From CAWAXW01 sp963786155 (GTDB lineage: Bacteria; Actinomycetota; CADDZG01; WHSQ01): 64,000 bases of DNA. A program made the translations under genes and the position numbers. Every line of letters starts with the position of its first letter. Positions within the stretch are counted from its first letter, which is position 1. The stretch covers positions 1,054,001 through 1,118,000 of the forward strand of contig CAWAXW010000006.1 of NCBI GenBank assembly GCA_963786155.1, given 5' to 3'. The notes under the pieces were generated by a model, which saw only the letters and a program-made list of their open reading frames with translations, made no database searches and was not told the origin of the DNA. This document shows positions 1 to 8,671 of this stretch, in pieces.

Positions 1-1
1 C

Positions 2-268
2 GAAGTCGACGGCGGGGATGGATGCGTCGCTCCAACCGAAGAGACGATCAAGAGCGCCGAATACCCCATCTCACGCTTCCTCTACATCTACGTGAATGCC
101 GCGAATGCCGAGGAGAAGCCTGAATTGGCTGCCTTCGTCGACTACTACCTGTCCTCGGAGGGGCTGGCTTCGGTGTCCGAGGTCGGCTACGTCGACCTCG
201 ACGAGGCGGACATCCAGACGAGCACGGAAGCATGGGAGGCGAGGGAAACGGGCACTCGCGAGGGGTGA
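2..268 (+). CDS. pstS: Phosphate-binding protein PstS (3' end only)
   Basis: This is the C-terminal 88 residues of a periplasmic or extracellular phosphate-binding protein, cut off by the window edge. The readable frame starts at base 2 and ends at a TGA (266-268). The motif YPISRFLYIYVN, followed by a helix rich in Glu, Lys and Ala and by EVGYVDLDE, is typical of the C-terminal lobe of the PstS family that feeds PstCAB. It lies 54 bp upstream of pstC in the same orientation, the classic pstSCAB order, so it is the binding protein of transporter 1. No membrane helix follows, unlike the second PstS in this window (5314-6807). The start, signal peptide and promoter lie outside the window. Confidence 0.85.
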   Translation, partial: EVDGGDGCVAPTEETIKSAEYPISRFLYIYVNAANAEEKPELAAFVDYYLSSEGLASVSEVGYVDLDEADIQTSTEAWEARETGTREG

Positions 269-322
269 TAACCCCCTGTTCCCGACCTCTCGGCATGGCT
301 AGGATGCGCAAGTGATCTGCCC

Positions 323-1249
323 GTGAGCAGCACCAGCCTTCAGCTTGCCGATCTTGGCGGGAATCGAGCTCGACACCGCAAAGAGAAGATCATCCGCAGC
401 TTCTTCTTCAGCGCGGCCGCTCTCTCGATCGTCATCAGCGTCACGATCGTCGTTGTGCTGCTCTCCGAAGCGTGGACGTTCCTCTCTTCGGTCGAGCTCA
501 GCGCGTTGTGGGAGAGCGGGTGGTTCCCGCGCCAAGGGAAGTTCGATGTGCGCACGATCGTCGTCGGAAGCTTGATCGTCACGTTTATCGGGATGATCGT
601 CGCTGCCCCACTGGGATTGGGTGCCGCGATGTACCTCTCGGAGTATGCCAAGCCCCGCACACGCCGGATCCTCAAGCCGATCGTCGAGATCCTCGCCGGG
701 ATCCCGAGCGTCGTATTGGGGTTCTTCGCCTTAACGTGGATAAGCCCGGAGATCGTCCAGAGCTTGTTCGACGGAGCCACGGGGTTCAACCTGATGGCAG
801 CCGGCATCGGCGTCGGCATCCTGGTCACGCCGTTGGTCGCGTCGGTTGCCGAAGATTCATTGCGCGCGGTGCCGATGTCGCTGCGTGAGGCGTCCGCCGG
901 TCTCGGGGCTCGCAAGCGAACAACGTCTCTGCGCGTGGTTTTCCCCGCCGCGATCTCGGGGATCATGGCGGCCCTCATCCTGGGGGTCTCCCGTGCGATC
1001 GGCGAGACGATGGTTGTTGCCATCGCAGGAGGCGGCACGGGCGGGTCTGCCTTCAGCCTCGACCCGACGCAACCGGGTCAGACGATGACGGCGGCTATGA
1101 CGGCTCTTGCAACGGGTAGCGATCAGGTCAAGGGGACCGACGGGACGTTCCAAAGCCTCTTCTTCGTAGGCTTGCTGCTCTTCCTGTTCACCCTGCTCCT
1201 CAACCTCCTCAGCGAACGAGTCGTTCGCAAAGTGAGACAGAAGTACTGA
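323..1249 (+). CDS. pstC: Phosphate ABC transporter permease PstC
   Basis: One of the two membrane subunits of the high-affinity phosphate importer. The 308-residue protein has a cytoplasmic basic N-terminus, about six hydrophobic helices, the EYAKPRTR stretch after the second helix, and the permease loop with the EASAGLGARK...FPAAISGI signature that contacts the PstB ATPase. The length is normal for the family. The GTG start at 323 is 54 bp after the pstS stop. The stop overlaps the pstA start as ATGA (1247-1251), so the two are translationally coupled. Paralogue: pstC2 at 8617-9786. Confidence 0.93.
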   Translation: MSSTSLQLADLGGNRARHRKEKIIRSFFFSAAALSIVISVTIVVVLLSEAWTFLSSVELSALWESGWFPRQGKFDVRTIVVGSLIVTFIGMIVAAPLGLGAAMYLSEYAKPRTRRILKPIVEILAGIPSVVLGFFALTWISPEIVQSLFDGATGFNLMAAGIGVGILVTPLVASVAEDSLRAVPMSLREASAGLGARKRTTSLRVVFPAAISGIMAALILGVSRAIGETMVVAIAGGGTGGSAFSLDPTQPGQTMTAAMTALATGSDQVKGTDGTFQSLFFVGLLLFLFTLLLNLLSERVVRKVRQKY

Positions 1250-2184
1250 TGGCCTCGCGAGCAGAGCGACTGACTCCCACGGATATCGTTCGACGGTCGA
1301 TCAGCGGCAGGAAGGTCGACCTCGGCAGCCGGCTCTTCGAAGCAGCCCTTCTGCTCACCCTCGTCATCGCCCTGGCGATCCTTGTCACGTTGCTCATGGA
1401 CGTGTTCAACAAGGGGTCGGAGGTGTTGACCACACGGGGTGCTGACTTCGTCCAGAGCAATCTCTCGTCGCTACCCGAACAAGCCGGCGTGTGGCAGGGG
1501 ATCGTGGGCTCGCTATTCCTGATGGGGTTCGTGGTGGCTATCGCGTTCCCACTCGGCGTGGGGGCCGCGATCTACCTGGAGGAATACGCCAAAGACAATC
1601 GCGTGACGCGCTTCATCAATGTGAACATCCGCAACCTCGCCGGAGTGCCGTCAATCGTCTATGGGATCCTCGGCCTGACGATCTTCGTGAAGGTGCTGGC
1701 CGATGTAACCGGCGGAACGAGCGTCATCTCCGGAGGAGTGACACTCGCGATCCTCGTACTTCCCATCGTCATCATCACTACGGCGGAGGCACTGCGAGCC
1801 GTTCCGGCGAGCATCCGCGAGGCGGGTTACGGAGTTGGAGCGACCAGGTGGGAAGTGATCCGAAGCCACGTCCTGCCCTATGCCGCGCCCGGCATTCTGA
1901 CGGGTACGGTCCTGGCCATATCTCGGGCACTGGGTGAAACAGCGCCCTTGATCCTGGTGGGCGCCGTTACCGGCTTCTTGGCGCTCCCGGCAGATGCGAC
2001 CTTCACCGAGCGCCTCCAGGGCGATTTCACATCGCTTCCGACGATTATCTTCGCTTGGTCACGTCAGCCCAATGTGGGCTTTCGGGCGAACACCGCGGCA
2101 GCCATCATCGTCTTGCTCGTCGTTATCCTTGTCGCCAACGCGGCGGCCATACTCTTGCGGAACCGTTATGAGAGGAAGTGGTGA
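1249..2184 (+). CDS. pstA: Phosphate ABC transporter permease PstA
   Basis: Second permease subunit of transporter 1, 311 residues. It has a 45-residue cytoplasmic N-terminus, about six transmembrane helices, the LEEYAKDNRVTRFI segment after the second helix, RNLAGVPSIVYG, and the EAGYGVGATRWEVI...LPYAAPGI cytoplasmic loop diagnostic of PstA. It starts at the ATG overlapping the pstC stop. It makes a heterodimer with PstC. The following pstB gene begins about 50 bp downstream, with intervening sequence that remains open in the pstB frame. Confidence 0.93.
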   Translation: MASRAERLTPTDIVRRSISGRKVDLGSRLFEAALLLTLVIALAILVTLLMDVFNKGSEVLTTRGADFVQSNLSSLPEQAGVWQGIVGSLFLMGFVVAIAFPLGVGAAIYLEEYAKDNRVTRFINVNIRNLAGVPSIVYGILGLTIFVKVLADVTGGTSVISGGVTLAILVLPIVIITTAEALRAVPASIREAGYGVGATRWEVIRSHVLPYAAPGILTGTVLAISRALGETAPLILVGAVTGFLALPADATFTERLQGDFTSLPTIIFAWSRQPNVGFRANTAAAIIVLLVVILVANAAAILLRNRYERKW

Positions 2185-2236
2185 TGTCGTGGAGCGGGGA
2201 ACGATGGTGGACGTAGGGCACGAGGAGGCCCCCCCA

Positions 2237-3067
2237 ATGGTCGAGGTTGAGGTCGGAGCTCACCGGGAGCAAGCTCCTCTCGAGGAGCTCGAAGTGGTCT
2301 TCGACGTCAGCGAGCTCTCCGTCTTCTATTCACAGTTCCGCGCGGTGCGAGACGTCACGATGTCGATCTACAAGAACAACATCACGGCTCTGATCGGGCC
2401 TTCTGGATGTGGGAAGACGACCGTGTTGCGCTGCTTCAACAGGATGAACGACCTGATCGAAGGCGCTCGCATCGAAGGCAAGATCCTCTATCACGGCGTC
2501 GATCTCTACGAGGCCAAGGTCGACCCGGTCGAGGTCCGCAGGCGCGTCGGCATGGTGTTCCAGAAGCCGAACCCTTTCCCCAAGTCGATCTACGACAACA
2601 TCGCCTTCGGCCCGAAGATCGCCGGCTACAAGGGCGACATGGACGATCTGGTCGAGCAGACCTTGACCAAGGCTGCGTTATGGGACGAGGTCAAGGACAG
2701 GCTCAAGGAATCCGCGATGTCTCTCTCCGGAGGTCAGCAGCAGCGTCTTTGCATCGCGCGCTGCATCGCGGTCTCGCCGGACGTGATCCTCATGGACGAA
2801 CCGTGTTCGGCGCTAGATCCCATCGCCACGGGCCGCATCGAAGATCTCATGCAGAATCTCAAGGACGATTACTCGATCGTGATCGTGACCCACAACATGC
2901 AGCAGGCCGCGCGCGTCAGCGATATGACGGCTTTCTTCACCGCCGAGGTGCACGAGACGCAGGATCGCCGAACCGGGCTCCTCGTTGAATACGACCGGAC
3001 GGATCAGATCTTCACCAACCCGAACGACGAGAGGACTGAGAACTACGTCACGGGACGCTTCGGTTAG
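2237..3067 (+). CDS. pstB: Phosphate ABC transporter ATPase PstB
   Basis: ATPase that powers PstCA. Visible motifs are Walker A GPSGCGKTT, the PstB-specific FNRMNDLI, the Q-loop FQKPNPFPKSIYDN, the ABC signature LSGGQQQR, Walker B VILMDEP and the switch histidine in VTHNMQQ. It ends in the typical NYVTGRFG. The frame is open further upstream (ATG at 2168 and 2204), but the ATG at 2237 is preceded by a perfect AGGAGG at 2223-2228 with eight bases between, and gives 276 residues, the usual family length. A hydrophilic segment of about 30 residues still precedes the ABC domain. Confidence 0.92.
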   Translation: MVEVEVGAHREQAPLEELEVVFDVSELSVFYSQFRAVRDVTMSIYKNNITALIGPSGCGKTTVLRCFNRMNDLIEGARIEGKILYHGVDLYEAKVDPVEVRRRVGMVFQKPNPFPKSIYDNIAFGPKIAGYKGDMDDLVEQTLTKAALWDEVKDRLKESAMSLSGGQQQRLCIARCIAVSPDVILMDEPCSALDPIATGRIEDLMQNLKDDYSIVIVTHNMQQAARVSDMTAFFTAEVHETQDRRTGLLVEYDRTDQIFTNPNDERTENYVTGRFG

Positions 3068-3761
3068 CGGCGGCGGTTTCGAAGCTCCAGCCTCGGGCGC
3101 GAGGTCGGGGTTCGACGCCGAGCTCGAGCAGCTGAAATTGCAGGTCGAGGTCATGGCCCTCAAGGTCGACGAGGCCCTTCAACGTTCCACCAACGTGCTG
3201 TCGACGGGCGATCGGGAACTGGCCGAGGAAGTCGTGCGCGGAGACGACGAGATCGACGAGATGCTGGTCTCATTGTCGGAGCGCTGTTACGAAGTGCTCG
3301 TGAGGCAGGCTCCGGTCGCCTCGGACCTTCGGCTGATCGTGTCGATCCTTCGCATCCTGAGCGACCTGGAGCGGACGGGCGATCTGTGTCTTCGCATAGT
3401 GAAATTGGCTCCCGACCAGCCGCGACTCGCCGCCCATCCTCCGATATTCGAGACCTTGCGAAAGATGGCGGAGGAGGCGCGCAAGCTTTTCAGCGGCGCC
3501 TACCGCGCGTTCTCCACCAACGACCTTCGGTTGGCTCGTTCGCTTGAGAAGCGCGATGACGCGATGGACTCCCACTACGCCTCGCTGATGCAAGAAGTGA
3601 TGCACCTAGAGGGGCCCGACGCGGTGCCGCTGGCGATCACGGCTCTATCGGCGGGCCGCGCTCTGGAGCGCATCGCGGACCATTCGGTCATGATCGGCGA
3701 ACGCCTGCGCTACATGCTTACCGGCAACCCGGAGTCGCTCTCCAAAGAGATAGGCCCTTAG
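2985..3761 (+). CDS. phoU: PhoU-type phosphate signalling protein (copy 1)
   Basis: PhoU proteins link PstSCAB activity to the Pho two-component system and repress the regulon when phosphate is plentiful. The helical-bundle protein shows the two family repeats: RQAPVASDLRLIVSILRILSDLERTGD in the first half and LSAGRALERIADHSVMIGERL in the second. The acidic, Asp-rich metal-binding patches (DLERTGD, ERIADH) are intact. The only conventional start is a TTG at 2985, which overlaps pstB by 83 bp. Homology starts only near residue 40 (GFDAELEQLK), so the true start may be a non-standard codon just after pstB. It converges with the regulator at 3758, overlapping by 4 bp. Confidence 0.8.
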   Translation: MNTTGRIRSSPTRTTRGLRTTSRDASVSGGGFEAPASGARSGFDAELEQLKLQVEVMALKVDEALQRSTNVLSTGDRELAEEVVRGDDEIDEMLVSLSERCYEVLVRQAPVASDLRLIVSILRILSDLERTGDLCLRIVKLAPDQPRLAAHPPIFETLRKMAEEARKLFSGAYRAFSTNDLRLARSLEKRDDAMDSHYASLMQEVMHLEGPDAVPLAITALSAGRALERIADHSVMIGERLRYMLTGNPESLSKEIGP

Positions 3762-4437
3762 GGCACGAACTTGTAGCCCAGCCCCCTGATCGTCACGATG
3801 TGGAACGGCTCGTGAGGCTTGATCTCACATTTGGCGCGCAGCCGCTTGATGTGCACGTCGAGGGTGCGGGAGTCGCCGAAGTAGTCGGGCCCCCAGATCC
3901 TGTCGATCAGCGATTCTCTGCTCAAGACCCTGCCGGCGTTCTCCATCAGCATCTCTAACAGCTCGAACTCCTTGCGGGGAAGGTGGACCATGTGACCGCG
4001 TACGGTGACCTCGAATCTCCCCGCGTCGAGCCGGATCCCGCGATCTCCAGAACGCCGTCGGTCGATTCGGGCATCGAAGAAGTGCGCCGCAGCACGGCCT
4101 TGATCCGAGCGAGTAGCTCGTGCGTGCTGAACGGCTTGGTGACGTAGTCGTCGGCGCCCAGTTCAAGACCCAGGACGCGGTCGAGCTCGGCGTCCTTAGC
4201 CGTCAGCATGATGATTGGGACGTTCGAGCTGCGGCGGATCGCCTTGCAAACTTCTTCGCCGGCGATGCTCGGCAGCATCAGATCCAAAAGAACGAGATCC
4301 GCACCCGTCGTCTTGAAGCGCTCGATCCCGATCGCTCCGTCGTTGGCCCACTCGACCTCGTACCCGGCCCTTTTGAGCTGATAGGAGAGCGCTTCGGCAA
4401 AACCTTCTTCATCTTCGATAAGCAGGAGCCGAGGCAT
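3758..4437 (-). CDS. RegX3/PhoB-type response regulator, broken by a 1-base deletion
   Basis: OmpR-family regulator expected to bind Pho boxes. The receiver half (about residues 1-120) is intact, with D9-E10, phospho-acceptor D52 in LLDLMLP and K101 in VTKPFS. The winged-helix half continues in another frame (PRKEFELLEMLMENAGRV to RGLGYKFVP). The frame breaks at about 4037, where a CCC run is one base short: restoring it reads EIAGIRLDAGRFEV and gives 226 residues, against 227 for the paralogue at 15544-16227. Locus length plus one base is divisible by three. This is most likely a sequence error, but a real frameshift would leave a receiver-only protein. It is divergent from phoU2, with a Pho box between them. 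Confidence 0.8.
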
Positions 4438-4498
4438 CGCGAGGAGTGTATTCAGAGCGAGCTATGGGTAGGCAAGGAAAACCGAGGTATCGCCTCGT

Positions 4499-4527
4499 GT
4501 TCTCGCAAAGTTCGCGTTGGCTTAACA
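4499..4527 (+). promoter_or_regulatory. Pho box (three 11-bp direct-repeat units)
   Basis: Units GTTCTCG (4499), GTTCGCG (4510) and a degenerate CTTAACA (4521) recur every 11 bases with four-base spacers, the layout of actinobacterial PhoP/RegX3 operators. The array sits between the divergent regulator (3758-4437) and phoU2. The same architecture recurs at 9843-9871 and 13367-13395. The function is inferred from spacing and consensus. Confidence 0.6.
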
Positions 4528-4585
4528 CGCGAAGATAGGCTAGAGAAGCCTCGAGCAAAGGGGAGTGGGGAGAGCTGGTTTGACT

Positions 4586-5317
4586 GTGCGTATCAATTTC
4601 TTCGAGGAGTTGCAGACCGCCGAGGGCGGGCTCTTGGCAGAGGGCAGTCTCGTCAAGCAACAGCTCCAGCGGGTCATGGAGGCGGTGGCAAGTCGTAGCG
4701 GAGACCTTGCCCGCAAGGTGATCGCCGACGACGATCGGATCGACGACGTCTATCTCGCGACGGAGATGCGCATCCTGAACCTGCTTGCGCTGCAGGCCCC
4801 CGTTGCCAGCGATCTGAGACTCGTCAGCGCGATCCTTCACTCGAACATGCATATCGAGCGTATGGGCGACCTCTGCGTGAACATCGCGAAGTTCGCGCTC
4901 AATCGAGACCCGTATCCGTCGGACTCCCCGATGCTGTCCCGCTTGGGCGAGATGGGCGGCCGTGCGGCCGAGATGTTGGACCTGGCGCTCTCCGCATTCG
5001 CCCAGCGAAGCGTCGACCTGGCGGAGCAACTACCCGTGAAGGACGAGGCGCTCGACCGATTGAATCGGGGCATGCTGACCGATCTCAAGGCCTACGTCGA
5101 CGACGAGTCGAGCTTCGAATGGGCAAGCAACCTCATCCTGGTGGCTCGCTACCTGGAGCGTTTCGGCGATCACGCCGTGGACATCGGCGAGCAGATCTCG
5201 TTCCTCGTCACCGGCGTTTTCCGTGAGTTCACGGATGCCTCTCACCCCGAGCTCGAGCACGAGATCATCGAAGAAGTGAACGAAGCCCGACAGAGCCGGA
5301 ACAGGCCGGTCGCCTAA
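4586..5317 (+). CDS. phoU: PhoU-type phosphate signalling protein (copy 2)
   Basis: Second PhoU-like helical-bundle protein, about 243 residues. It carries the paired PhoU repeats ALQAPVASDLRLVSAILHSNMHIERMGD and LILVARYLERFGDHAVDIGEQ, with metal-binding acidic patches. The start is uncertain: GTG 4565, TTG 4580 and GTG 4586 are all in frame. GTG 4586 aligns best with the family N-terminus (RINFFEEL), while TTG 4580 is better spaced from the GGGGAG at 4568. A Pho box lies just upstream. It converges by 4 bp with pstS2. Two PhoU copies next to two Pst systems suggest each transporter may have its own sensor adaptor; this is inference. Confidence 0.85.
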   Translation: MRINFFEELQTAEGGLLAEGSLVKQQLQRVMEAVASRSGDLARKVIADDDRIDDVYLATEMRILNLLALQAPVASDLRLVSAILHSNMHIERMGDLCVNIAKFALNRDPYPSDSPMLSRLGEMGGRAAEMLDLALSAFAQRSVDLAEQLPVKDEALDRLNRGMLTDLKAYVDDESSFEWASNLILVARYLERFGDHAVDIGEQISFLVTGVFREFTDASHPELEHEIIEEVNEARQSRNRPVA

Positions 5318-6807
5318 TCACTCGCCTTTCGTTTCAGGCGCGGTATCAGTCTTCGACCGAAGAGGGGAACGAACACGAGGGCCAGCGTGACCCCGGCCGC
5401 GATGAGGAATGGCGTAGCGGACACGGGCTCGATGTCGTTGACGGCCTCGTAGGCCAGCTCTAGGTCGCGGGCGCTCGGCAGCTCGGCTTCGGAGGCATCA
5501 CCCTGGGCGTCGGCGGTTGCCTCGGCGACTGGCGTGTCGCCGACCTTCGACTTCTTTCCGCTCTTACCGCTCTCCGATGTGCCGGACGCCGCCGCCCCTT
5601 CCGTAGTTACCTCGGCCCCTGCGGATGCCGTCATGCCTCCGCCTTCGGTTGCGGCCACGGCGCTGCCCGCCGCGATCGTGGGGTTGTTGCACTCGCTTAT
5701 GGGTGGCGGCGCGGGGGCCCCGGGGATCCGGCGCACGCCGTTGAAGACGACCTCTACGAGATTCGGTGGTAGCGGCGAGTAGCCCAGGACCTCAGCCTGC
5801 TGTTGACCGTCACAAGCCGCGTACAGGAGGAACTCGCCGAGGACCTTGCCCTTGGCGGGGTCGAAGCCCTTGGTCTCGGTGATGAAGTAGCTGTAGCTCG
5901 AGATGGGGTAGGCGCTTGGGTCTGAGTGCCGATAGACCGCCGACAGGTTCTGGGTCTGATCCGCATTCAAAGTCGCCTTAGTGAGTGCGATGGCAACGTT
6001 GCGAGCCGTCGGCAAAGCGAAGTTCCCCGCCGCGTTCTTCACGGCGGCCACGGGGCGGCCTCGCTGCACCGCGTATCCAGCTTCGACATAGCCGATCGAA
6101 CCCACTCCGGTCGAATCGTTCGCGACATAGTTTGCGACGCCGTCGGACCCGCGCTGGGCAACGCTCCCAGGGAAGTTGGGCCAGAACGATGTGGGCTCAG
6201 GCGGGATCTCTTGCTCGCGCGCGAAACTATCCCAGATGGCCTCCTCGACCCCGTCGAAGTAGGCAGAGAACTGTGCCGAGGTGCCGGAGCCGTCGGAGCG
6301 GATGACGGGGATGATGGGCATATCCGGCAGCCGGAGACCCGGATTGAGCTTGGAGATGGAGGAATCGCTCCAGTTGTCGATGCCCCCGGTGAAGATCTGG
6401 GCAGCGGTTCTGGAGTCGAGCTTGAGGTTGGTGACGACCTGTCCGGTCGCGTCGCGCAGGTTGTACATCATCGAGGTCCCGCCGGCGACGGATGGGACGT
6501 ACTGGAACGTCTTGCCCTTGGAACGCAGCTTGGCGAGCTCGTCCGGTTGGAACGGGATCTCGGATGCTGCGAAGTCGACCTGGTCGATCATGTAGAACTG
6601 GCGCCCGGCACTCGAACCGACGCCCTGGTAGTTGATCGAAATCCCGAACCGCGCGACGTCGGAACGCCATTGCTCGATCGCGATCTGGCTCCACGTCGAG
6701 CCCGCACCCGAAACTGTGGGTCCGGCAGCGTTGAGGGGCTGCATTCCCGGTGGCAGGAGCACGAATGCCAGCGACATGAGAACGAGTATCCGTAGACGTT
6801 TCGCCAT
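5314..6807 (-). CDS. pstS: PstS-family phosphate-binding protein with C-terminal membrane anchor
   Basis: The 497-residue binding protein of transporter 2. It has an N-terminal signal segment without a lipobox cysteine, then the PstS fold: GAGSTW, a GVGSSAGR loop and RSDGSGTSAQF, the Arg/Ser/Gly/Thr phosphate loop. The usual second Asp of the DFGASD motif is Glu here (DFAASE). After the fold comes a Gly/Ala/Thr/Ser- and Lys-rich linker of about 100 residues, then a single hydrophobic helix (about 464-484) and a basic tail ending RLKRKASD. The mature protein should thus be tethered by its C-terminus instead of by lipid. It starts 2 bp after pstB2 as the last gene of pstC2A2B2S2. Confidence 0.88.
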   Translation of the reverse strand: MAKRLRILVLMSLAFVLLPPGMQPLNAAGPTVSGAGSTWSQIAIEQWRSDVARFGISINYQGVGSSAGRQFYMIDQVDFAASEIPFQPDELAKLRSKGKTFQYVPSVAGGTSMMYNLRDATGQVVTNLKLDSRTAAQIFTGGIDNWSDSSISKLNPGLRLPDMPIIPVIRSDGSGTSAQFSAYFDGVEEAIWDSFAREQEIPPEPTSFWPNFPGSVAQRGSDGVANYVANDSTGVGSIGYVEAGYAVQRGRPVAAVKNAAGNFALPTARNVAIALTKATLNADQTQNLSAVYRHSDPSAYPISSYSYFITETKGFDPAKGKVLGEFLLYAACDGQQQAEVLGYSPLPPNLVEVVFNGVRRIPGAPAPPPISECNNPTIAAGSAVAATEGGGMTASAGAEVTTEGAAASGTSESGKSGKKSKVGDTPVAEATADAQGDASEAELPSARDLELAYEAVNDIEPVSATPFLIAAGVTLALVFVPLFGRRLIPRLKRKASD

Positions 6808-6809
6808 CT

Positions 6810-7650
6810 CTACCCGAACCTTCCGTTTACGTAGTCGTTCGTGCGTGGGTCTTGTGGTGTGTTGAAGATCTTCTCCGTGGGGCCGTGCTCGACGATGTAC
6901 CCGGGCTCGTTCTCGGCGGCGAGGAAGAAGGCGCATTGCTGAGAGACCCGCTGAGCTTGCTGCATGTTGTGCGTCACAATCACGACCGTTACGTCGCGAG
7001 CGATGTGGCCGATCGTGTCTTCGATGACGCGGGTCGATGTCGGATCTAGCGCAGAGCAGGGTTCGTCCATCAGAAGGACCTGTGGCCGCACGGCCAGCGA
7101 GCGGGCGATGCAGAGGCGCTGTTGCTGACCTCCCGAAAGGGCGCCGCCGGCATCCTTCAGGCGATTCTTTACTTCTCTCCACAGGCCTGCCGCGACTCAA
7201 GCTCTCCTCCACGAGCCCGTCCTTGTTACTTACCTTCGTGCCCGTGAGCTTGAGCCCCGACAGCACGTTGTCGTAGATGGTCATCGCCGGGAATGGATTG
7301 GGTTTCTGGAAGACCATGCCGATCCGTTTACGAGTCTCGGTCACCTTCTCGCCGGTGCCGTAGATATCGTTGCCGTTGAGAAGCACCTCGCCGGCCATCT
7401 GCGCGCTGGGGATGAGCTCATGCATCCGATTCAAGATGCGTATGAACGTGGATTTGCCGCAACCTGAAGGTCCGATCAACGCGGTGACGGTCTCGGCCGG
7501 CATGTCGAGAGTTACTCCCTCGAGCACCTTGTTCGTCCCGAACCAGGCGCTGATCTGCCGTGCGTGCAAGCTCGCGGCGCGCAAGCCGTTGCCGTTGGAC
7601 GATGTGATCTGACCGGAAGATGGCTCGGAGGTCTTAGCCGAGGTCTGCAT
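6810..7650 (-). CDS. pstB: Phosphate ABC transporter ATPase PstB2, frameshifted
   Basis: ATPase of transporter 2. Walker A GPSGCGKST and the Q-loop FQKPNPFPAMTIYDN lie in one frame. LSGGQQQR, Walker B VLLMDEP, the switch His in VTHNMQQ and the terminal NDYVNGRFG lie after a frame change near 7190-7191, where a doubled C (minus strand GG) appears to contain one extra base. Removing it restores SLSRAGLWREVKNRL and a 279-residue PstB. As sequenced, the first frame runs on into pstS2 and would mimic a fusion protein; I reject that. The start ATG at 7650 overlaps the end of pstA2 by 17 bp. Confidence 0.85.
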
Positions 7651-8671
7651 CCTCTCCCTTTCTCCAAACGCTGCTCACGGTGCGGGACCGCCGAGTCGCC
7701 TTGATGCCGCTCCTCCCGCCGATGAGGCGGGCAAGGGTGAAGAGCACGAGCACGACCACGATGAGGACGAGCGCTCCGGTCCACGCCCGGTCAATCTGGG
7801 CTTGCTGGGGACTGCGGATCTCGTTGTAGACGAACAACGGAAGGCTCTCTTGCGGCGCGCTGAAGGGGTTGGCGTTGAAGACCCGCGCACCGAAGGAAGT
7901 CATGATCAGCGGAGCCGTCTCTCCAACCGCGCGAGCGACGCCGAGGATGACCGCGGTCACGAGCCCCGCGCGGGCCGTGGGCAGCACGACACCCCACGTG
8001 GTGCGCCATTCCGGAGAACCCAGCGCGAGGGAAGCCTCGCGCAAGCCACCGGGCACCAACCGGAGTACCTCCTCGGACGTGCGCGTCACCGATGGCAGCA
8101 TCAAGACCGAAAGTGCGAGCCCGGCTGCGAACCCGGAGAACCTGTTACCGAACTGCACCAGCCAGATGGCGAAGATGAACAGACCGGCAACGATCGACGG
8201 CACCCCGCTCATCGCGTCGACGAACAGACGCACCGGGCGTCTGAGAGGTCCGCGCACCTCGTTGAGGAAGACGGCAGTCATGACCCCGAGGGGCACCGAG
8301 ATCAGCATCGCTATCGCAACCTGCTCGAGTGTTCCGATGATCGCGTGCAGCGCCCCGCCGGACTCGGCCGAGTCGAGCGGCCCCGTGAACTCGAGCGTCT
8401 CGGTGAAGAAGTTGGGAGTGAGAGCCTTCAAGCCTTTGATGACGACATAGACGACGATCAGAACGAGGGGAACGAGCACCATGAAGGAGCCGGCCGAGAT
8501 CACGACCGCCGCGACGCGATCCTTTGCCGCGAGAGGGCCCTCGAGCTCCCGCTCGACCGCCCAGTAGATGATCGCGAAGACGAAGAACGTGCACAGGGTG
8601 AAGCCGAGTACGCCGCTCAGGGGAGTGAGGCGGTAGTAGACGAGCCACACGAGAGATACGGCCGATGCCAA
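7634..8671 (-). CDS. pstA: Phosphate ABC transporter permease PstA2 (N-terminus unresolved)
   Basis: Permease of transporter 2. The C-terminal two thirds carry the PstA loop EASLALGSPEWRTTWGVVLPTARAGL and MSGVPSIVAGLF. It differs from PstA1 in having about two extra hydrophobic helices at the N-terminus (YYRLTPLSGVLGFTL and onward). The coordinate given is the first conventional start (TTG 8671), but that codon is inside a hydrophobic helix. The same frame stays open upstream to about 8816 through a plausible hydrophilic leader (KPSAADTPRRTRTWRVEDTG) and contains no ATG, GTG or TTG there. Either the true start was altered, or PstC2 and PstA2 are one fused polypeptide joined across a one-base gap. 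Confidence 0.8.
   Translation of the reverse strand: MASAVSLVWLVYYRLTPLSGVLGFTLCTFFVFAIIYWAVERELEGPLAAKDRVAAVVISAGSFMVLVPLVLIVVYVVIKGLKALTPNFFTETLEFTGPLDSAESGGALHAIIGTLEQVAIAMLISVPLGVMTAVFLNEVRGPLRRPVRLFVDAMSGVPSIVAGLFIFAIWLVQFGNRFSGFAAGLALSVLMLPSVTRTSEEVLRLVPGGLREASLALGSPEWRTTWGVVLPTARAGLVTAVILGVARAVGETAPLIMTSFGARVFNANPFSAPQESLPLFVYNEIRSPQQAQIDRAWTGALVLIVVVLVLFTLARLIGGRSGIKATRRSRTVSSVWRKGEDADLG

Noticed and set aside
5314..7650. A single 778-residue PstB-PstS fusion protein
   Set aside because: The middle of that frame is nonsense (Arg/Pro/His-rich), while the true PstB C-terminus (LLMDEP, THNMQQ, NDYVNGRFG) lies in another frame and PstS has its own ATG and signal peptide at 6807. One extra base near 7190 explains it.
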